Assembly: GCF_001953975.1 (NCBI RefSeq)
Contig: NZ_MBEJ01000004.1
Coordinates: 1 to 64,000 of the forward strand
Direction of reading: 5' to 3'
Source of the DNA: Mycobacterium sp. NS-7484
Lineage (GTDB): Bacteria; Actinomycetota; Actinomycetes; Mycobacteriales; Mycobacteriaceae
Length of the DNA: 64,000 nt
Part shown: one piece after another, positions 35,746-44,874 of the stretch
Position numbering within the stretch: the first letter of the stretch is position 1
Layout: every line of letters starts with the position of its first letter
The notes under the pieces: model-generated
What the model was told of the DNA's origin: nothing
The model's database searches: none
Seen by the model: only the letters and a program-made list of their open reading frames with translations
Made by a program: the position numbers and the translations under genes

Positions 35746-38700
35746 CTAACGCGGCTTTGCCAGCGGGAACGGCAAGGTTTCGCGGATGCTGCGTCCGGTG
35801 ATCATCATGACCACGCGGTCCACGCCCATGCCGAGGCCTCCCGTCGGCGGCATCGCATACTCCATGGCCTGGAGGAAGTCCTCGTCGAGTTCCATCGCCT
35901 CAGGGTCGCCGCCGGCGGCCAGCAACGACTGCTCTTGCAATCGGCGGCGCTGTTCGACCGGGTCGGTCAGCTCGCTGTAGGCGGTTCCGAGCTCCACACC
36001 CCAGGCCACCAGATCCCAGCGTTCGGCGACGCCGGGGATGCTGCGGTGCGGCCGGGTCAACGGCGATACCGAGGTGGGGAAGTCCTTGTAGAAGGTGGGT
36101 TCTGTGGTGCGGTCCTCGACCAGGTGCTCGTACATCTCCAGCACCACCGCGCCGGCGTCCCAGTGGGTCAGGTAGGGGATGCGGGCCGAATCGCACAGCC
36201 GACGCAGCGTGGCCAGGTCGGTGTCGACGGTGATGTGCTCGCCGAGGGCCTCCGAGACGGCGTCGTGCACGGTCTTGACGGCCCAGGTGCCAGAGATGTC
36301 GACCGGCTCGAGAACACCGTCGGCCCGTGGCCGTTGGAAGACCTGGGCGCCGTTGGCGGCCGCCGCCGCGTTCTGGATCAGCTCACGGCAGCCGTCGATC
36401 CACACGGTGTAGTCGGCGTGCGCCTGGTAGGCCTCCAACAGGGTGAACTCGGGGTTGTGGCTGAAGTCGACGCCCTCGTTGCGGAACGCACGGCCCAGCT
36501 CGAAGACGCGTTCGACGCCACCCACGCACAACCGCTTGAGGTAGAGCTCCGGGGCGATCCGCAGATACAGATCCAGGTCGTAGGCGTTGATGTGGGTCAG
36601 GAACGGCCGGGCGTTGGCCCCGCCGTGGATCTGCTGCAGGATCGGCGTCTCGACCTCCAGGAAACCCTTGGCGTACAACGTTTCCCGGATGGCGTGCAGG
36701 GCGCCGCTGCGGGCCCGGATCAGCTCACGAGCCTCGGTGTTGACCGCGAGGTCGACGTAGCGGGCCCGGACACGGGCCTCCTGGTCGGTCAGGCCCTTCC
36801 ACTTGTCAGGCAGCGGGCGCAGGCACTTGCCGATCAGCCGCCAGCCATCCACCAACAGCGAGTGAGTGCCGGTGCGGCTGCGGCCCATCGCGCCGCTCAC
36901 CTCGATCAGATCGCCCAGATCGATGGTCGAGGTGAAATCGGCGGTCGTGGCGCTGCTGAGCCGGCCGTTGTCGAGTAGCAGCTGAACTTCGCCCGACCAG
37001 TCGCGCAGTTCGGCGAAGAGCACCCCGCCGTAATCGCGAACCCGCAGGATCCGCCCGGCCACGGTGACACCGGTACCGTCCGCCGAATCCAGGGCGGCTG
37101 CGACCGTGTGGCTGGGGGCCTGCCCCACCGGGTAGGCGTCCACGCCGCCGGCCTGCAACTGGCGCAGTTTGGCCATCCGCACGCGGACCTGCTCGGGCAG
37201 TCGGGGCTGACCATTGCCGTCGGCAGCCTCGGTCGCCAGTCCACTGAGGTCCGGGGCGCTGCCGTCGTGGTGCAACCGGCCGGATTGCAGCAGACCCGCC
37301 GGGGCCGCGACATGGTCGCCGGTGTGCTGACGGTTGCGCCGCGAGAACGGCAGGACCAGAAAGCCTTCGGCGATGACGGAGGCCACCCCGACCCGCGGGA
37401 TCAGCCGGGCGTCCTCATAGCAGGCGTAGCGGGGTACCCATTCGGGTTGGTACTTCATGTTCGAGCGGTACAGCGTCTCCAACTGCCACCAGCGGGAGAA
37501 GAACACCAGCAGGGCCCGCCAGAGCCGGGCCACCGGACCCGCGCCCAGCTGTGCGCCCTGCTGGAATGCCGATCGGAACATCGCGAAGTTCAACGAAATG
37601 CGGCTGATCCCAAACCCTTCGGACTGCAGACACAGTTCGCTGACCATCAGTTCGATGGTGCCGTTGGGTGATTGGGGGGAGCGGCGCATGACGTCGAGCG
37701 AGACGCCGTTGGTCCCCCACGGTACGAGGGAGAGCAAGGCCACCACGTTCTCGGCGTCCCCGTCGGCCTGCACTGCCTCGACCAACAGGCAGTCACCGTC
37801 GGCGGGATCGCCGAGCCGGCCCAGTGCCATCGAGAACCCGCGTTCGGTCTCGGTGTCGCGCCACGCGTCGGCCCGCTCGATGACCTCGGCCATCGCTGCT
37901 TCGTCGAGCTCGCGGTGGCGGCGGATCCGTACCGAGGTGCCGGCCCGCCGCGCCCGGGTGACGGCCTGACGTACGGCGCGCATGTCGGGCCCGGACAACC
38001 GGAAGTTGTCCGGGTACAGGATCGCCTCGTCTCCGAGTTGCAGCGCGTTCAGACCGGCCGCCCGGAACGCCTCGGCGGCAGCCGAACTGGCGCCCATCAC
38101 CCCTGGCGCCCAGCCGTAGGTCTGGCACAACTGCAACCAGGCGGCAATGGCGTGCGGCCACGCCTTCGGGTCACCCACCGGGTCGCCACTGGCCAGACAG
38201 ACGCCGACCTCGACGCGGTAGGTGATCGCGGCGCGTCCGTTGGGGGCGAACACCACCGACTTGTCGCGGCGGGTGGCGAAGTAGCCCAACGAATCGTTCT
38301 TGCCGTAGAGCTCGAGCAGACCCCGGATTGCCGATTCGTCCTCGCCGGTGAGCGCATTGGACGCGCGCTGGGACTGGAACAGCACCACCGCGGCCGCCAT
38401 CAACGCCAGGGCACCGAACAAACCGAAGATGGCGTTGAGGAACGGGTGGGAGTACCCCTCGAACACATCGGTCGGAACCGTGGCGAAGCCGCTGACCCGG
38501 TTGACCGCGTACAGCAGCCGCCAGTCCGGCGGCAGCGTGCCGGGGAACAACTCCAGCAGCCCCCAGGCGGCCAGGATGCCGACCGCCATTCCCGCGATCA
38601 AAACCACGGCCGATTTGACCAGTGCGCCCCGGCGCACCTTGGCCCAGAACTCGTTGCGGGCCAACACCAGGAGCGCGATCGCGGCCACGTGGAAGACCAA

Positions 38701-39069
38701 CCCGATGACCTCGCCGACGTCTTCGGCGACTGGGTCGCCGCCGGTGGCGAGATCGCCGACGTTCCAGCCGATCGCTCCGACGAAGTACAGCACCAGGATC
38801 CACCAGGCGATCCGCTTGCGCGCGGCCAGCGCCGCGGCCAACAGCGCCAGCACGAATGCCCAGGAGAAGCTGGTGTCGGGGAAGTTGAAGATGTAGTCGT
38901 TGACGAATTCTCGCGGTACCTGGATCAACCAGCGCACCGTCTGGGACACGCTGGCGATCAGCGACAGCGTCGCGATGATCCCGACGGTCCAGCCGGCGGC
39001 CGTGGGGACCCAGGAGAACCTCGACACCGGCTGCGTCGGGGTCCGGTGCCCGCGATTGAGAACGGTCAT
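35746..39069 (-). CDS. lysX: bifunctional lysylphosphatidylglycerol synthetase / lysyl-tRNA synthetase LysX
   Basis: 1107 aa. Residues about 25-260 hold seven or more TM helices, about 270-590 are the MprF-type lysyl transferase domain (facing the cytoplasm), and from about 620 a complete class II LysRS follows: the OB-fold anticodon domain ([32 protein letters not shown]), motif 2 [19 protein letters not shown] (about 856-873) and motif 3 [15 protein letters not shown] (about 1077-1091). It charges tRNA-Lys and moves lysine to phosphatidylglycerol, lowering surface negative charge and giving resistance to cationic peptides. TATTCT lies 8 nt before the ATG, so the leader is very short. It is upstream of the esterase gene. 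Confidence 0.96.
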   Translation of the reverse strand: MTVLNRGHRTPTQPVSRFSWVPTAAGWTVGIIATLSLIASVSQTVRWLIQVPREFVNDYIFNFPDTSFSWAFVLALLAAALAARKRIAWWILVLYFVGAIGWNVGDLATGGDPVAEDVGEVIGLVFHVAAIALLVLARNEFWAKVRRGALVKSAVVLIAGMAVGILAAWGLLELFPGTLPPDWRLLYAVNRVSGFATVPTDVFEGYSHPFLNAIFGLFGALALMAAAVVLFQSQRASNALTGEDESAIRGLLELYGKNDSLGYFATRRDKSVVFAPNGRAAITYRVEVGVCLASGDPVGDPKAWPHAIAAWLQLCQTYGWAPGVMGASSAAAEAFRAAGLNALQLGDEAILYPDNFRLSGPDMRAVRQAVTRARRAGTSVRIRRHRELDEAAMAEVIERADAWRDTETERGFSMALGRLGDPADGDCLLVEAVQADGDAENVVALLSLVPWGTNGVSLDVMRRSPQSPNGTIELMVSELCLQSEGFGISRISLNFAMFRSAFQQGAQLGAGPVARLWRALLVFFSRWWQLETLYRSNMKYQPEWVPRYACYEDARLIPRVGVASVIAEGFLVLPFSRRNRQHTGDHVAAPAGLLQSGRLHHDGSAPDLSGLATEAADGNGQPRLPEQVRVRMAKLRQLQAGGVDAYPVGQAPSHTVAAALDSADGTGVTVAGRILRVRDYGGVLFAELRDWSGEVQLLLDNGRLSSATTADFTSTIDLGDLIEVSGAMGRSRTGTHSLLVDGWRLIGKCLRPLPDKWKGLTDQEARVRARYVDLAVNTEARELIRARSGALHAIRETLYAKGFLEVETPILQQIHGGANARPFLTHINAYDLDLYLRIAPELYLKRLCVGGVERVFELGRAFRNEGVDFSHNPEFTLLEAYQAHADYTVWIDGCRELIQNAAAAANGAQVFQRPRADGVLEPVDISGTWAVKTVHDAVSEALGEHITVDTDLATLRRLCDSARIPYLTHWDAGAVVLEMYEHLVEDRTTEPTFYKDFPTSVSPLTRPHRSIPGVAERWDLVAWGVELGTAYSELTDPVEQRRRLQEQSLLAAGGDPEAMELDEDFLQAMEYAMPPTGGLGMGVDRVVMMITGRSIRETLPFPLAKPR

Positions 39070-39137
39070 ACGCCCGGAGAATAGGCGGTCAACCCGTCAA
39101 TTGGGCTGAGCGCGCGCACAGACGCTGCCCGGGCGGG

Positions 39138-39500
39138 TTACCAGACCGGCCCGGTGTACTTCTCGCCCGGTCCTTTGCCCGGCTCTTCGGGCGCCACGCT
39201 GGCTTCGCGGAACGCCAGCTGCAGGCTCTTGAGGCCGTCGCGCACCGGGCCCGCGTGGGGTCCCAGAAATTCGGCCGAGGCGGTCACCAACCCGGCCAGT
39301 GCGGTGATGAGGCGGCGGGCCTCGTCGAGGTCGCGGTGCGGGCTATCCTCGGGGTCCTCGGCGGACAGACCGATCTTCTCCGCCGCGGCGCTCATCAACA
39401 TGACCGCCGCCCGGGTGATCACTTCGACGGCGGGAATCTCGGCCAGGTCACGCACGACCTGCGACGTCGCGTCGTCGGGCGTTTCAGTTGGATCGGTCAT
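39138..39500 (-). CDS. DUF1844 family protein
   Basis: 120 aa from ATG 39500; the longer frame upstream is antisense to infC and not coding. Acidic N-terminus (MTDPTETPDDATSQVVRDLAEIPAVEVITRAAVMLMSAAAEKIGLS), a helical centre with DLDEARRLITALAGLVTASAEFLG, and a short tail EKYTGPVW. DUF1844 proteins are small, conserved in actinobacteria and often sit beside infC; no activity is established. It diverges from infC, sharing the intergenic promoter region. Confidence 0.88.
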   Translation of the reverse strand: MTDPTETPDDATSQVVRDLAEIPAVEVITRAAVMLMSAAAEKIGLSAEDPEDSPHRDLDEARRLITALAGLVTASAEFLGPHAGPVRDGLKSLQLAFREASVAPEEPGKGPGEKYTGPVW

Positions 39501-39506
39501 GCCTGC

Positions 39507-39512
39507 TAGACT
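39507..39512 (+). promoter_or_regulatory. candidate -10 of the infC operon
   Basis: TAGACT would start transcription near 39519 and leave an infC leader of about 240 nt that includes the hairpin at 39676-39694. No good -35 is visible, so the position is tentative. Confidence 0.35.
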
Positions 39513-39675
39513 GTCATGCGCGACCGTCCCGGCACATGTCAGGGACAGCAAGTGGAGTCCCACTCCCACCGTTGGCCACAAGGTACAACGGTCCGGTCGC
39601 CGGTGTCCTCGGGCACCGGTTCTGCGTTCCACCATGGTGACGCAGGCGGCGCAAGCCGTGATCGGTCGGCATTGG

Positions 39676-39704
39676 GCCCTGCTTCGAGCAGGGCTTTTCT
39701 GTTC
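39676..39704 (+). terminator. leader terminator (putative attenuator) upstream of infC
   Basis: An 8-bp perfect stem (39676-39683 with 39687-39694) with TCG loop, then TTTTCTGTT. It stands about 60 nt before the infC start inside the leader, as expected for attenuation of infC-rpmI-rplT. Confidence 0.7.
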
Positions 39705-39761
39705 TACGGGCAGAAGTGCAGATGGGCGGGTCTCCTCAGCAGACCCAACATAGGAGGCCCC

Positions 39762-40355
<594 letters not shown>

Positions 40356-40384
40356 AGCTAGTTTCACAAGAGAACTGAGGATTC

Positions 40385-40579
40385 ATGCCCAAGGCGAAGA
40401 CCCACAGCGGTGCCTCCAAGCGGTTCCGCAAGACCGGGACCGGAAAGATCGTGCGGCAGAAGGCGAACCGTCGCCACTTGCTGGAGCACAAGCCCACCAA
40501 GCGCACCCGCCGGCTCGACGGCCGCACCGTGGTGGCAGCCAACGACACCAAGCGTGTCAACAAGTTGCTCAACGGCTAG
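40385..40579 (+). CDS. rpmI: 50S ribosomal protein L35
   Basis: 64 aa from ATG 40385 with a GAGGA SD. Very basic; the family signature [46 protein letters not shown] spans most of the protein. It is part of the large subunit and lies 29 nt after infC and 40 nt before rplT, the universal order. Confidence 0.97.
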   Translation: MPKAKTHSGASKRFRKTGTGKIVRQKANRRHLLEHKPTKRTRRLDGRTVVAANDTKRVNKLLNG

Positions 40580-40619
40580 ACCTGCCGCTCCCTGTACCGA
40601 CCGAGAATAGGAACATCCC

Positions 40620-41009
40620 ATGGCACGCGTGAAGCGCGCACTCAACGCCCAGAAGAAGCGGCGTACCGTACTCAAGGCCTCGAAGGGCTACCGCGGTCAG
40701 CGGTCGCGGCTCTACCGCAAGGCCAAGGAGCAGCAGCTCCACTCGCTGACCTACGCCTACCGCGACCGTCGCGCCCGCAAGGGTGAGTTCCGCAAGCTGT
40801 GGATCTCGCGCATCAACGCCGCGGCCCGCGCCAACGACATCACCTACAACCGCCTGATCCAGGGGTTGAAGGCCGCCGGCGTCGAGGTCGACCGCAAGAA
40901 CCTGGCCGAGATCGCCGTGAGTGACGCCGCCGCGTTCACCGCGCTGGTCGAGGTTGCCAAGGCCGCGCTCCCCGAGGATGTCAATGCGCCCTCCGGAGAG
41001 GCCGCCTGA
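40620..41009 (+). CDS. rplT: 50S ribosomal protein L20
   Basis: 129 aa from ATG 40620 with AGGAAC upstream. The L20 hallmark [38 protein letters not shown] is complete, followed by the globular domain ([49 protein letters not shown]). It is an assembly protein of the 50S subunit; in some bacteria L20 also binds its own operon leader. tsnR follows closely, probably coupled. Confidence 0.97.
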   Translation: MARVKRALNAQKKRRTVLKASKGYRGQRSRLYRKAKEQQLHSLTYAYRDRRARKGEFRKLWISRINAAARANDITYNRLIQGLKAAGVEVDRKNLAEIAVSDAAAFTALVEVAKAALPEDVNAPSGEAA

Positions 41010-41032
41010 CGCTCACCGAGCGTTCTGCCCGG

Positions 41033-41779
41033 GTGGTGGCTGCGGTCAAACTGCAGCGCCACATCGGGCGCCGCCGCGCCGCACGTTTCCTTGCCGAGGG
41101 TCCCAACCTCGTCGAAGCCGCGTTGCGGCGCGGACTCGTTTCCGAGGTGTTCGCGACCGAGGCCGCGCTGGATCGGTTCGGTGGGCTGCTGGCCGACGCT
41201 CCGGTGCAGTTGGTCACCGAGCGTGCGGCGAAAGCCTTGTCCGACACCGTGACTCCGGTCGGCCTGGTGGCCGTGTGCCGGCTGCCCGAGATCACCCTCG
41301 ACGAGGTGCTGGATGCCGCACCCCGGTTGGTCGCGGTGCCCGTGCAGATCTCGGAACCGGGCAACGCCGGTACCTTGATCCGCACCGCCGACGCGATGGG
41401 TGCCGATGCGGTGGTGCTGGCCGGCAACAGCGTCGACCCCTACAACAGCAAGTGCCTGCGGGCGTCGGCCGGCAGCATCTTCTCGCTGCCGGTGATCAGT
41501 GCGCCCGACGAGGCGGCCGTCGTGGCGCAGCTGCAGGCCGCCGGGTTACAGGTGCTGGCCACCACGATCGACGGCGAGGCCAGCCTCGATCACGTCGACC
41601 TCACGCCGCCCACGGCCTGGCTGTTCGGCCCCGAAGCCCACGGCCTGCCAACCGAATTGGCCACCGCGGCCGATCACCGGGTGCACATTCCGATGCCCGG
41701 GCAGTCCGAAAGCCTCAACATCGCCTCGGCCGCGTCGATCTGCCTGTATGAGAGCGCGCGCGCTCACCGCGCCGACTAG
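41033..41779 (+). CDS. tsnR: SpoU-family 23S rRNA/tRNA methyltransferase TsnR-like
   Basis: 248 aa from GTG 41033. The N-terminal RNA-binding domain (HIGRRRAARFLAEGPNLVEAALRRG) is followed by the knotted SPOUT domain with SEPGNAGTLIRTADAMGADAVVLAG, FGPEAHGLP and the SAM-binding knot SESLNIASAASICLYE. It 2'-O-methylates an rRNA ribose. The codons just before GTG 41033 read LTERSARV, which looks like the family N-terminus, but they have only CTG 41006 or ACG 41009 as starts (with GGAGAGG upstream), so the true start may be earlier. It follows rplT directly. Confidence 0.9.
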   Translation: MVAAVKLQRHIGRRRAARFLAEGPNLVEAALRRGLVSEVFATEAALDRFGGLLADAPVQLVTERAAKALSDTVTPVGLVAVCRLPEITLDEVLDAAPRLVAVPVQISEPGNAGTLIRTADAMGADAVVLAGNSVDPYNSKCLRASAGSIFSLPVISAPDEAAVVAQLQAAGLQVLATTIDGEASLDHVDLTPPTAWLFGPEAHGLPTELATAADHRVHIPMPGQSESLNIASAASICLYESARAHRAD

Positions 41780-41801
41780 CCCGACGGGTTGGCACCGCGT
41801 C

Positions 41802-41849
41802 TGAAGCGCTGTGGCGATTTTCGGCCCGGTTTTCCGCCACAGCGCTTCA
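41802..41849. terminator. long perfect hairpin after tsnR
   Basis: A 15-bp perfect stem (41802-41816 with 41835-41849) over an 18-nt loop. It is placed to end the infC-tsnR transcript. Twelve bases of the right arm (cgccacagcgct) recur at 44769-44780. Confidence 0.6.
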
Positions 41850-41872
41850 CGCGTGGAGCAATACGGTCGGTT

Positions 41873-41878
41873 TAAGGT
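41873..41878 (+). promoter_or_regulatory. -10 element of the hemerythrin gene (leaderless)
   Basis: TAAGGT followed by 6 nt and ATG 41885. Confidence 0.5.
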
Positions 41879-41884
41879 CGAGCC

Positions 41885-42361
41885 ATGTGCCAATACTGCG
41901 GATGCCGGGACATGCCGCTGCTGCGGGATTACATCGCCGAACATGAACGGTCCGTCGACCATGGCCGCGAAGCTGTACGCGCCCTGGACCGCGGTGAGCT
42001 GGACGTGGCCGCACAGCGTCTGACGGCGATGTTCGACGAGTTGCGCGCCCACTGGCAGGGCGAGGAGAACGGACTGTTCGCGGTGATGCACTCCGACGAA
42101 CTCTATGCCCAGCACATCGACCCGCTGGTGGCCGAACATCGCGAGCTGGCCGCATTTCTCGAGGTCGTCGATCTGACCGACCCCGACCACCAGGCGAGGG
42201 TTCGGGCGGAGATCGAGGAGCTCTACGTCCACATCGCCAAAGAAGAAGACGGGCTGTTTCCGGCGGCGCTCACCGCGCTCGACGGTGACGACTGGGATGC
42301 CGCGATGGCCGGGTGGCGCGCGGCGCACCCGGGTCGCGAAATGATCCAGGGACAGCCCTAA
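41885..42361 (+). CDS. hemerythrin-like (HHE) non-heme di-iron protein
   Basis: 158 aa. A four-helix bundle with the hemerythrin ligand pattern: His20, His56-x3-Glu60, His85 and His116-x3-Glu120 would hold a di-iron centre. The N-terminus carries an unusual Cys cluster (MCQYCGC, Cys2/5/7). Related mycobacterial HHE proteins are tied to oxygen, NO or peroxide responses. The start ATG is fixed by a leaderless-type promoter. The gene converges on the acyl-CoA dehydrogenase, whose stop codon it overlaps. Confidence 0.9.
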   Translation: MCQYCGCRDMPLLRDYIAEHERSVDHGREAVRALDRGELDVAAQRLTAMFDELRAHWQGEENGLFAVMHSDELYAQHIDPLVAEHRELAAFLEVVDLTDPDHQARVRAEIEELYVHIAKEEDGLFPAALTALDGDDWDAAMAGWRAAHPGREMIQGQP

Positions 42362-43596
42362 CTGAGCAGACCCCGCGCCACGTGGGTGATCTGTACCTCG
42401 TTGCTGCCGGCATAGATCATCAGTGACTTGGCGTCGCGGGCCAGCTGTTCCACGCGGTACTCGGTCATGTAGCCGTTGCCGCCGAACAGCTGCACGGCTT
42501 CCATCGCCACGTCGGTGGCGGCCTGCGAGCAGTACCACTTGATGGCCGACGCCTCGGCCAGCGAGATCGGCGCCCCCTTCTCGGCCGATTCGATGACGCG
42601 GAACAGCATGTTGCGCACGTTCATCCGGGCCACTTCCATGTTGGCGAGCTTGAGCTGGATCAGCTGGAACTGGCTGATCTCCTGGCCCCACAGGGTGCGG
42701 TTCTTGGCGTAGTCCACGCTCAGGCGCAGGCATTCCTCGATCACGCCGAGTGCCATTGCGGCCACCCCGATGCGCTCGGCCGAGAAGTTCGACCGCGCGC
42801 TGGCCCGGCCTTCGTCGGCTCCGTCGTCGGACCCTTCGGTCTCGCCGAGCAGTCGGTCCCGGCCCAGACGGACGTTGTTGAAGAACAGCTCGCCGGTACG
42901 TGATGAGTGAATGCCCATCTTGCGGAACGGCTTCGACTGCACGAAGCCCTCCATGCCCCGGTCGAGGACGAAGGTAAGCACCTTGCGGTTGCGTTTGTCG
43001 GCGCCGTCGCCTTCGTCCAATTTGGCGTAGACCACCACGACGTCGGCGTCGGGCCCGTTGGTGATGAAGGTCTTCTGGCCGTTGAGGATGTAATCGTCCC
43101 CATCACGGGTGACATAGGACTTCATGCCGCCGAAGGCGTCCGAGCCCGAATCGGGCTCGGTGATCGCCCACGCGCCGATCTTCTCGTAGGTCACCAGACC
43201 GGGCAGCCAGCGTTCCTGCTGGGCCAGGGTGCCGCGGCTCTGGATGGTCGACACGGTCAGGCCGAGGCTGACGCCCAAGCCGGTGACCAGGCCCATCGAC
43301 ACCCGGCACAGTTCGCTGATCAGGACGAATCCCATACCCGGCGAGCTGCTGCCGCCGAACATCCCGCCACGGGCGCCCGAGGGTTTGGTGTCGCCGCTGC
43401 GCAGCTTCTCCAGCCGCTTGTCCAGCGATTCCTTGGCCATGCTGTCGATGCCGAACGTGGAGAACAACTTTCGCACGATCGGGTACGGCTCCATGTCGCC
43501 GCTCTCGAGCTCGTCGAGATGGGGCCGGATCTCCTTGTCCACGAACTCGCGAACTGCGTCCCGGACAGCGATGTCTACGTCAGACCAATCAAGCAT
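42358..43596 (-). CDS. acyl-CoA dehydrogenase family protein
   Basis: 412 aa. FAD-dependent acyl-CoA dehydrogenase fold: AWAITEPDSGSDAFGGMKS, the beta domain with DYILNGQKTFITNG, and the C-terminal QLFGGNGYMTEYRVEQLARDAKSLMIYAGSNEVQ. The usual C-terminal catalytic Glu (YEGT) is replaced (YAGS), but NFSAERIGVAAMALG supplies a Glu at the helix-G position used by isovaleryl- and long-chain enzymes. An insertion (LRSGDTKPSGARGGMFGGSSSPGMG) follows the N-terminal helices. It oxidises an acyl-CoA, chain length unknown. TAAGCT six nt before the ATG suggests a leaderless mRNA. Confidence 0.9.
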   Translation of the reverse strand: MLDWSDVDIAVRDAVREFVDKEIRPHLDELESGDMEPYPIVRKLFSTFGIDSMAKESLDKRLEKLRSGDTKPSGARGGMFGGSSSPGMGFVLISELCRVSMGLVTGLGVSLGLTVSTIQSRGTLAQQERWLPGLVTYEKIGAWAITEPDSGSDAFGGMKSYVTRDGDDYILNGQKTFITNGPDADVVVVYAKLDEGDGADKRNRKVLTFVLDRGMEGFVQSKPFRKMGIHSSRTGELFFNNVRLGRDRLLGETEGSDDGADEGRASARSNFSAERIGVAAMALGVIEECLRLSVDYAKNRTLWGQEISQFQLIQLKLANMEVARMNVRNMLFRVIESAEKGAPISLAEASAIKWYCSQAATDVAMEAVQLFGGNGYMTEYRVEQLARDAKSLMIYAGSNEVQITHVARGLLS

Positions 43597-43602
43597 CTCG
43601 AC

Positions 43603-43608
43603 AGCTTA
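43603..43608 (-). promoter_or_regulatory. -10 element of the acyl-CoA dehydrogenase gene
   Basis: Minus-strand TAAGCT, then GTCGAG, then ATG 43596: leaderless geometry. Confidence 0.5.
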
Positions 43609-43623
43609 GACACGTGTCAAAAC

Positions 43624-44646
43624 TCAGGCCGCAGGGCGGCGGGCCGGACGCCGCAGCGCCGGCAGGGAGAACGTCGTGTGCACCAGCGCGCCGGCCCGGT
43701 CCAGCAGGGTCTTGTGGCGCGGCAAGTAGTGCATCGGCAGCCCGCGGCGGTCGCGCGGCGGGGCCATGAAGCTCGGCGCTTCCACCAGTGGGCCGTCGGC
43801 CGGGAGCTTGCCGGCTGCGCGTCGGTACGCCGACAAGGCGCGAGGGTGCAGTCTGATCTCGTCGGGCACGGCGACGAATGCCAGTTCGACCACCTTGCCG
43901 AAGATTCGCAGGAGGACTTCGTCGCCCGGCGTCCACCGCATTCCGGCCTTCTCCCTGACAGCCGGGTCGAACAGGCCGGCCGCGATCCAACGTTGCGCTC
44001 CGACAAGGGGTTTGAACAGCTGGTCCCACACCGGAGTCGGCATCAGCACGAACCACGGCTTGGGAATCCGGATGGTGAAGATGTCGAGGGTGGCCCGGTT
44101 GATCTCGAGCTCGTCGCGGCACTTGGCGTCCCAGTACTCCTGAAACTCCTCCCAGCTCTTGGGAACCGGTCGCATGCTCATGCCGTACATGCGATACCAC
44201 TGCACGTGTTCGTCGAACAGTTGTTGCTTCTCGGCCTCGGTGAGACCGCCGCAGAAATACTCCGCGGTCTTGATGATCAACATGAAGAACGTGGCGTGTG
44301 CCCAGTAGAACGTCTCCGGGTTCAGCGCGTGATAGCGGCGCCCCTGGCTGTCCACGCCCTTGATGGTGGTGTGGAAACCCTTGATCTGCGCACCGGTGTC
44401 GGCTGCACGGTCGCCGTCGTAGACCACCCCCATGATCGGGTACACCGACCGGGCCACCCGCTGTAGGGGTTCACGCAGCAGGATCGAATGTTCTTCGACG
44501 CCGGCGCCCAGCTCGGGATACATGTTCTGGATCGCGCCGATCCACACGCCCAGCATCCCGGTGCGTAGGTCGCCGAAGTACTTCCAGGTCAGCGACTCGG
44601 GGCCGAGGGGATCGTGCTCGGTGGTGAGGGTGGTTCGTGTGGTCAT
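43624..44646 (-). CDS. DUF2236 (MpaB/latex-clearing-like) oxygenase family protein, Rv1645c-like
   Basis: 340 aa from ATG 44646 with SD GAGGAC. Family features: SLTWKYFGDLRTGMLGVWIGAIQNMYPELGAGVEEHS, the heme-associated helix FYWAHATFFMLIIKTAEYF, and a C-terminal LHPRALSAYRRAAGK. DUF2236 proteins include rubber oxygenase Lcp and the fungal oxygenase MpaB, both b-type heme enzymes; substrate here is unknown. A 16-bp perfect palindrome 56 nt upstream is a likely repressor operator for this gene. Confidence 0.85.
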   Translation of the reverse strand: MTTRTTLTTEHDPLGPESLTWKYFGDLRTGMLGVWIGAIQNMYPELGAGVEEHSILLREPLQRVARSVYPIMGVVYDGDRAADTGAQIKGFHTTIKGVDSQGRRYHALNPETFYWAHATFFMLIIKTAEYFCGGLTEAEKQQLFDEHVQWYRMYGMSMRPVPKSWEEFQEYWDAKCRDELEINRATLDIFTIRIPKPWFVLMPTPVWDQLFKPLVGAQRWIAAGLFDPAVREKAGMRWTPGDEVLLRIFGKVVELAFVAVPDEIRLHPRALSAYRRAAGKLPADGPLVEAPSFMAPPRDRRGLPMHYLPRHKTLLDRAGALVHTTFSLPALRRPARRPAA

Positions 44647-44702
44647 TGCGTCCTCGTTGACTCGTCATGACGTGAATCACAGCTGGGGTTAACGATAGTA
44701 GT

Positions 44703-44718
44703 GACAACGTACGTTGTC
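44703..44718. promoter_or_regulatory. palindromic operator (TetR type) in the DUF2236/cyclase intergenic region
   Basis: GACAACGTACGTTGTC is a perfect 16-bp palindrome. It lies 56 nt before the DUF2236 start and 157 nt before the cyclase start, so it most likely controls the former. No TetR gene adjoins it. Confidence 0.6.
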
Positions 44719-44862
44719 TACGATGCCGCGGCGCGTCGTCGCGCACTGTTATTCGGCGGCTATCGTCGCGCCACAGCGCTGTGACCAGCCAGGTTCTCGG
44801 CCGGCGGGGGAGTGTGGGCAAACCCGCTCGCGGCGTGATTGCTGCCCGGTCCGCGGGCCACT

Positions 44863-44868
44863 TAGTCT
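44863..44868 (+). promoter_or_regulatory. -10 element of the adenylate cyclase gene
   Basis: TAGTCT followed by 6 nt and GTG 44875; leaderless geometry. Confidence 0.5.
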
Positions 44869-44874
44869 TGCGCT

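Noticed and set aside
37672..39084. 470-aa plus-strand open frame opposite lysX
   Set aside because: Antisense to an intact LysX with all motifs; no independent coding evidence.
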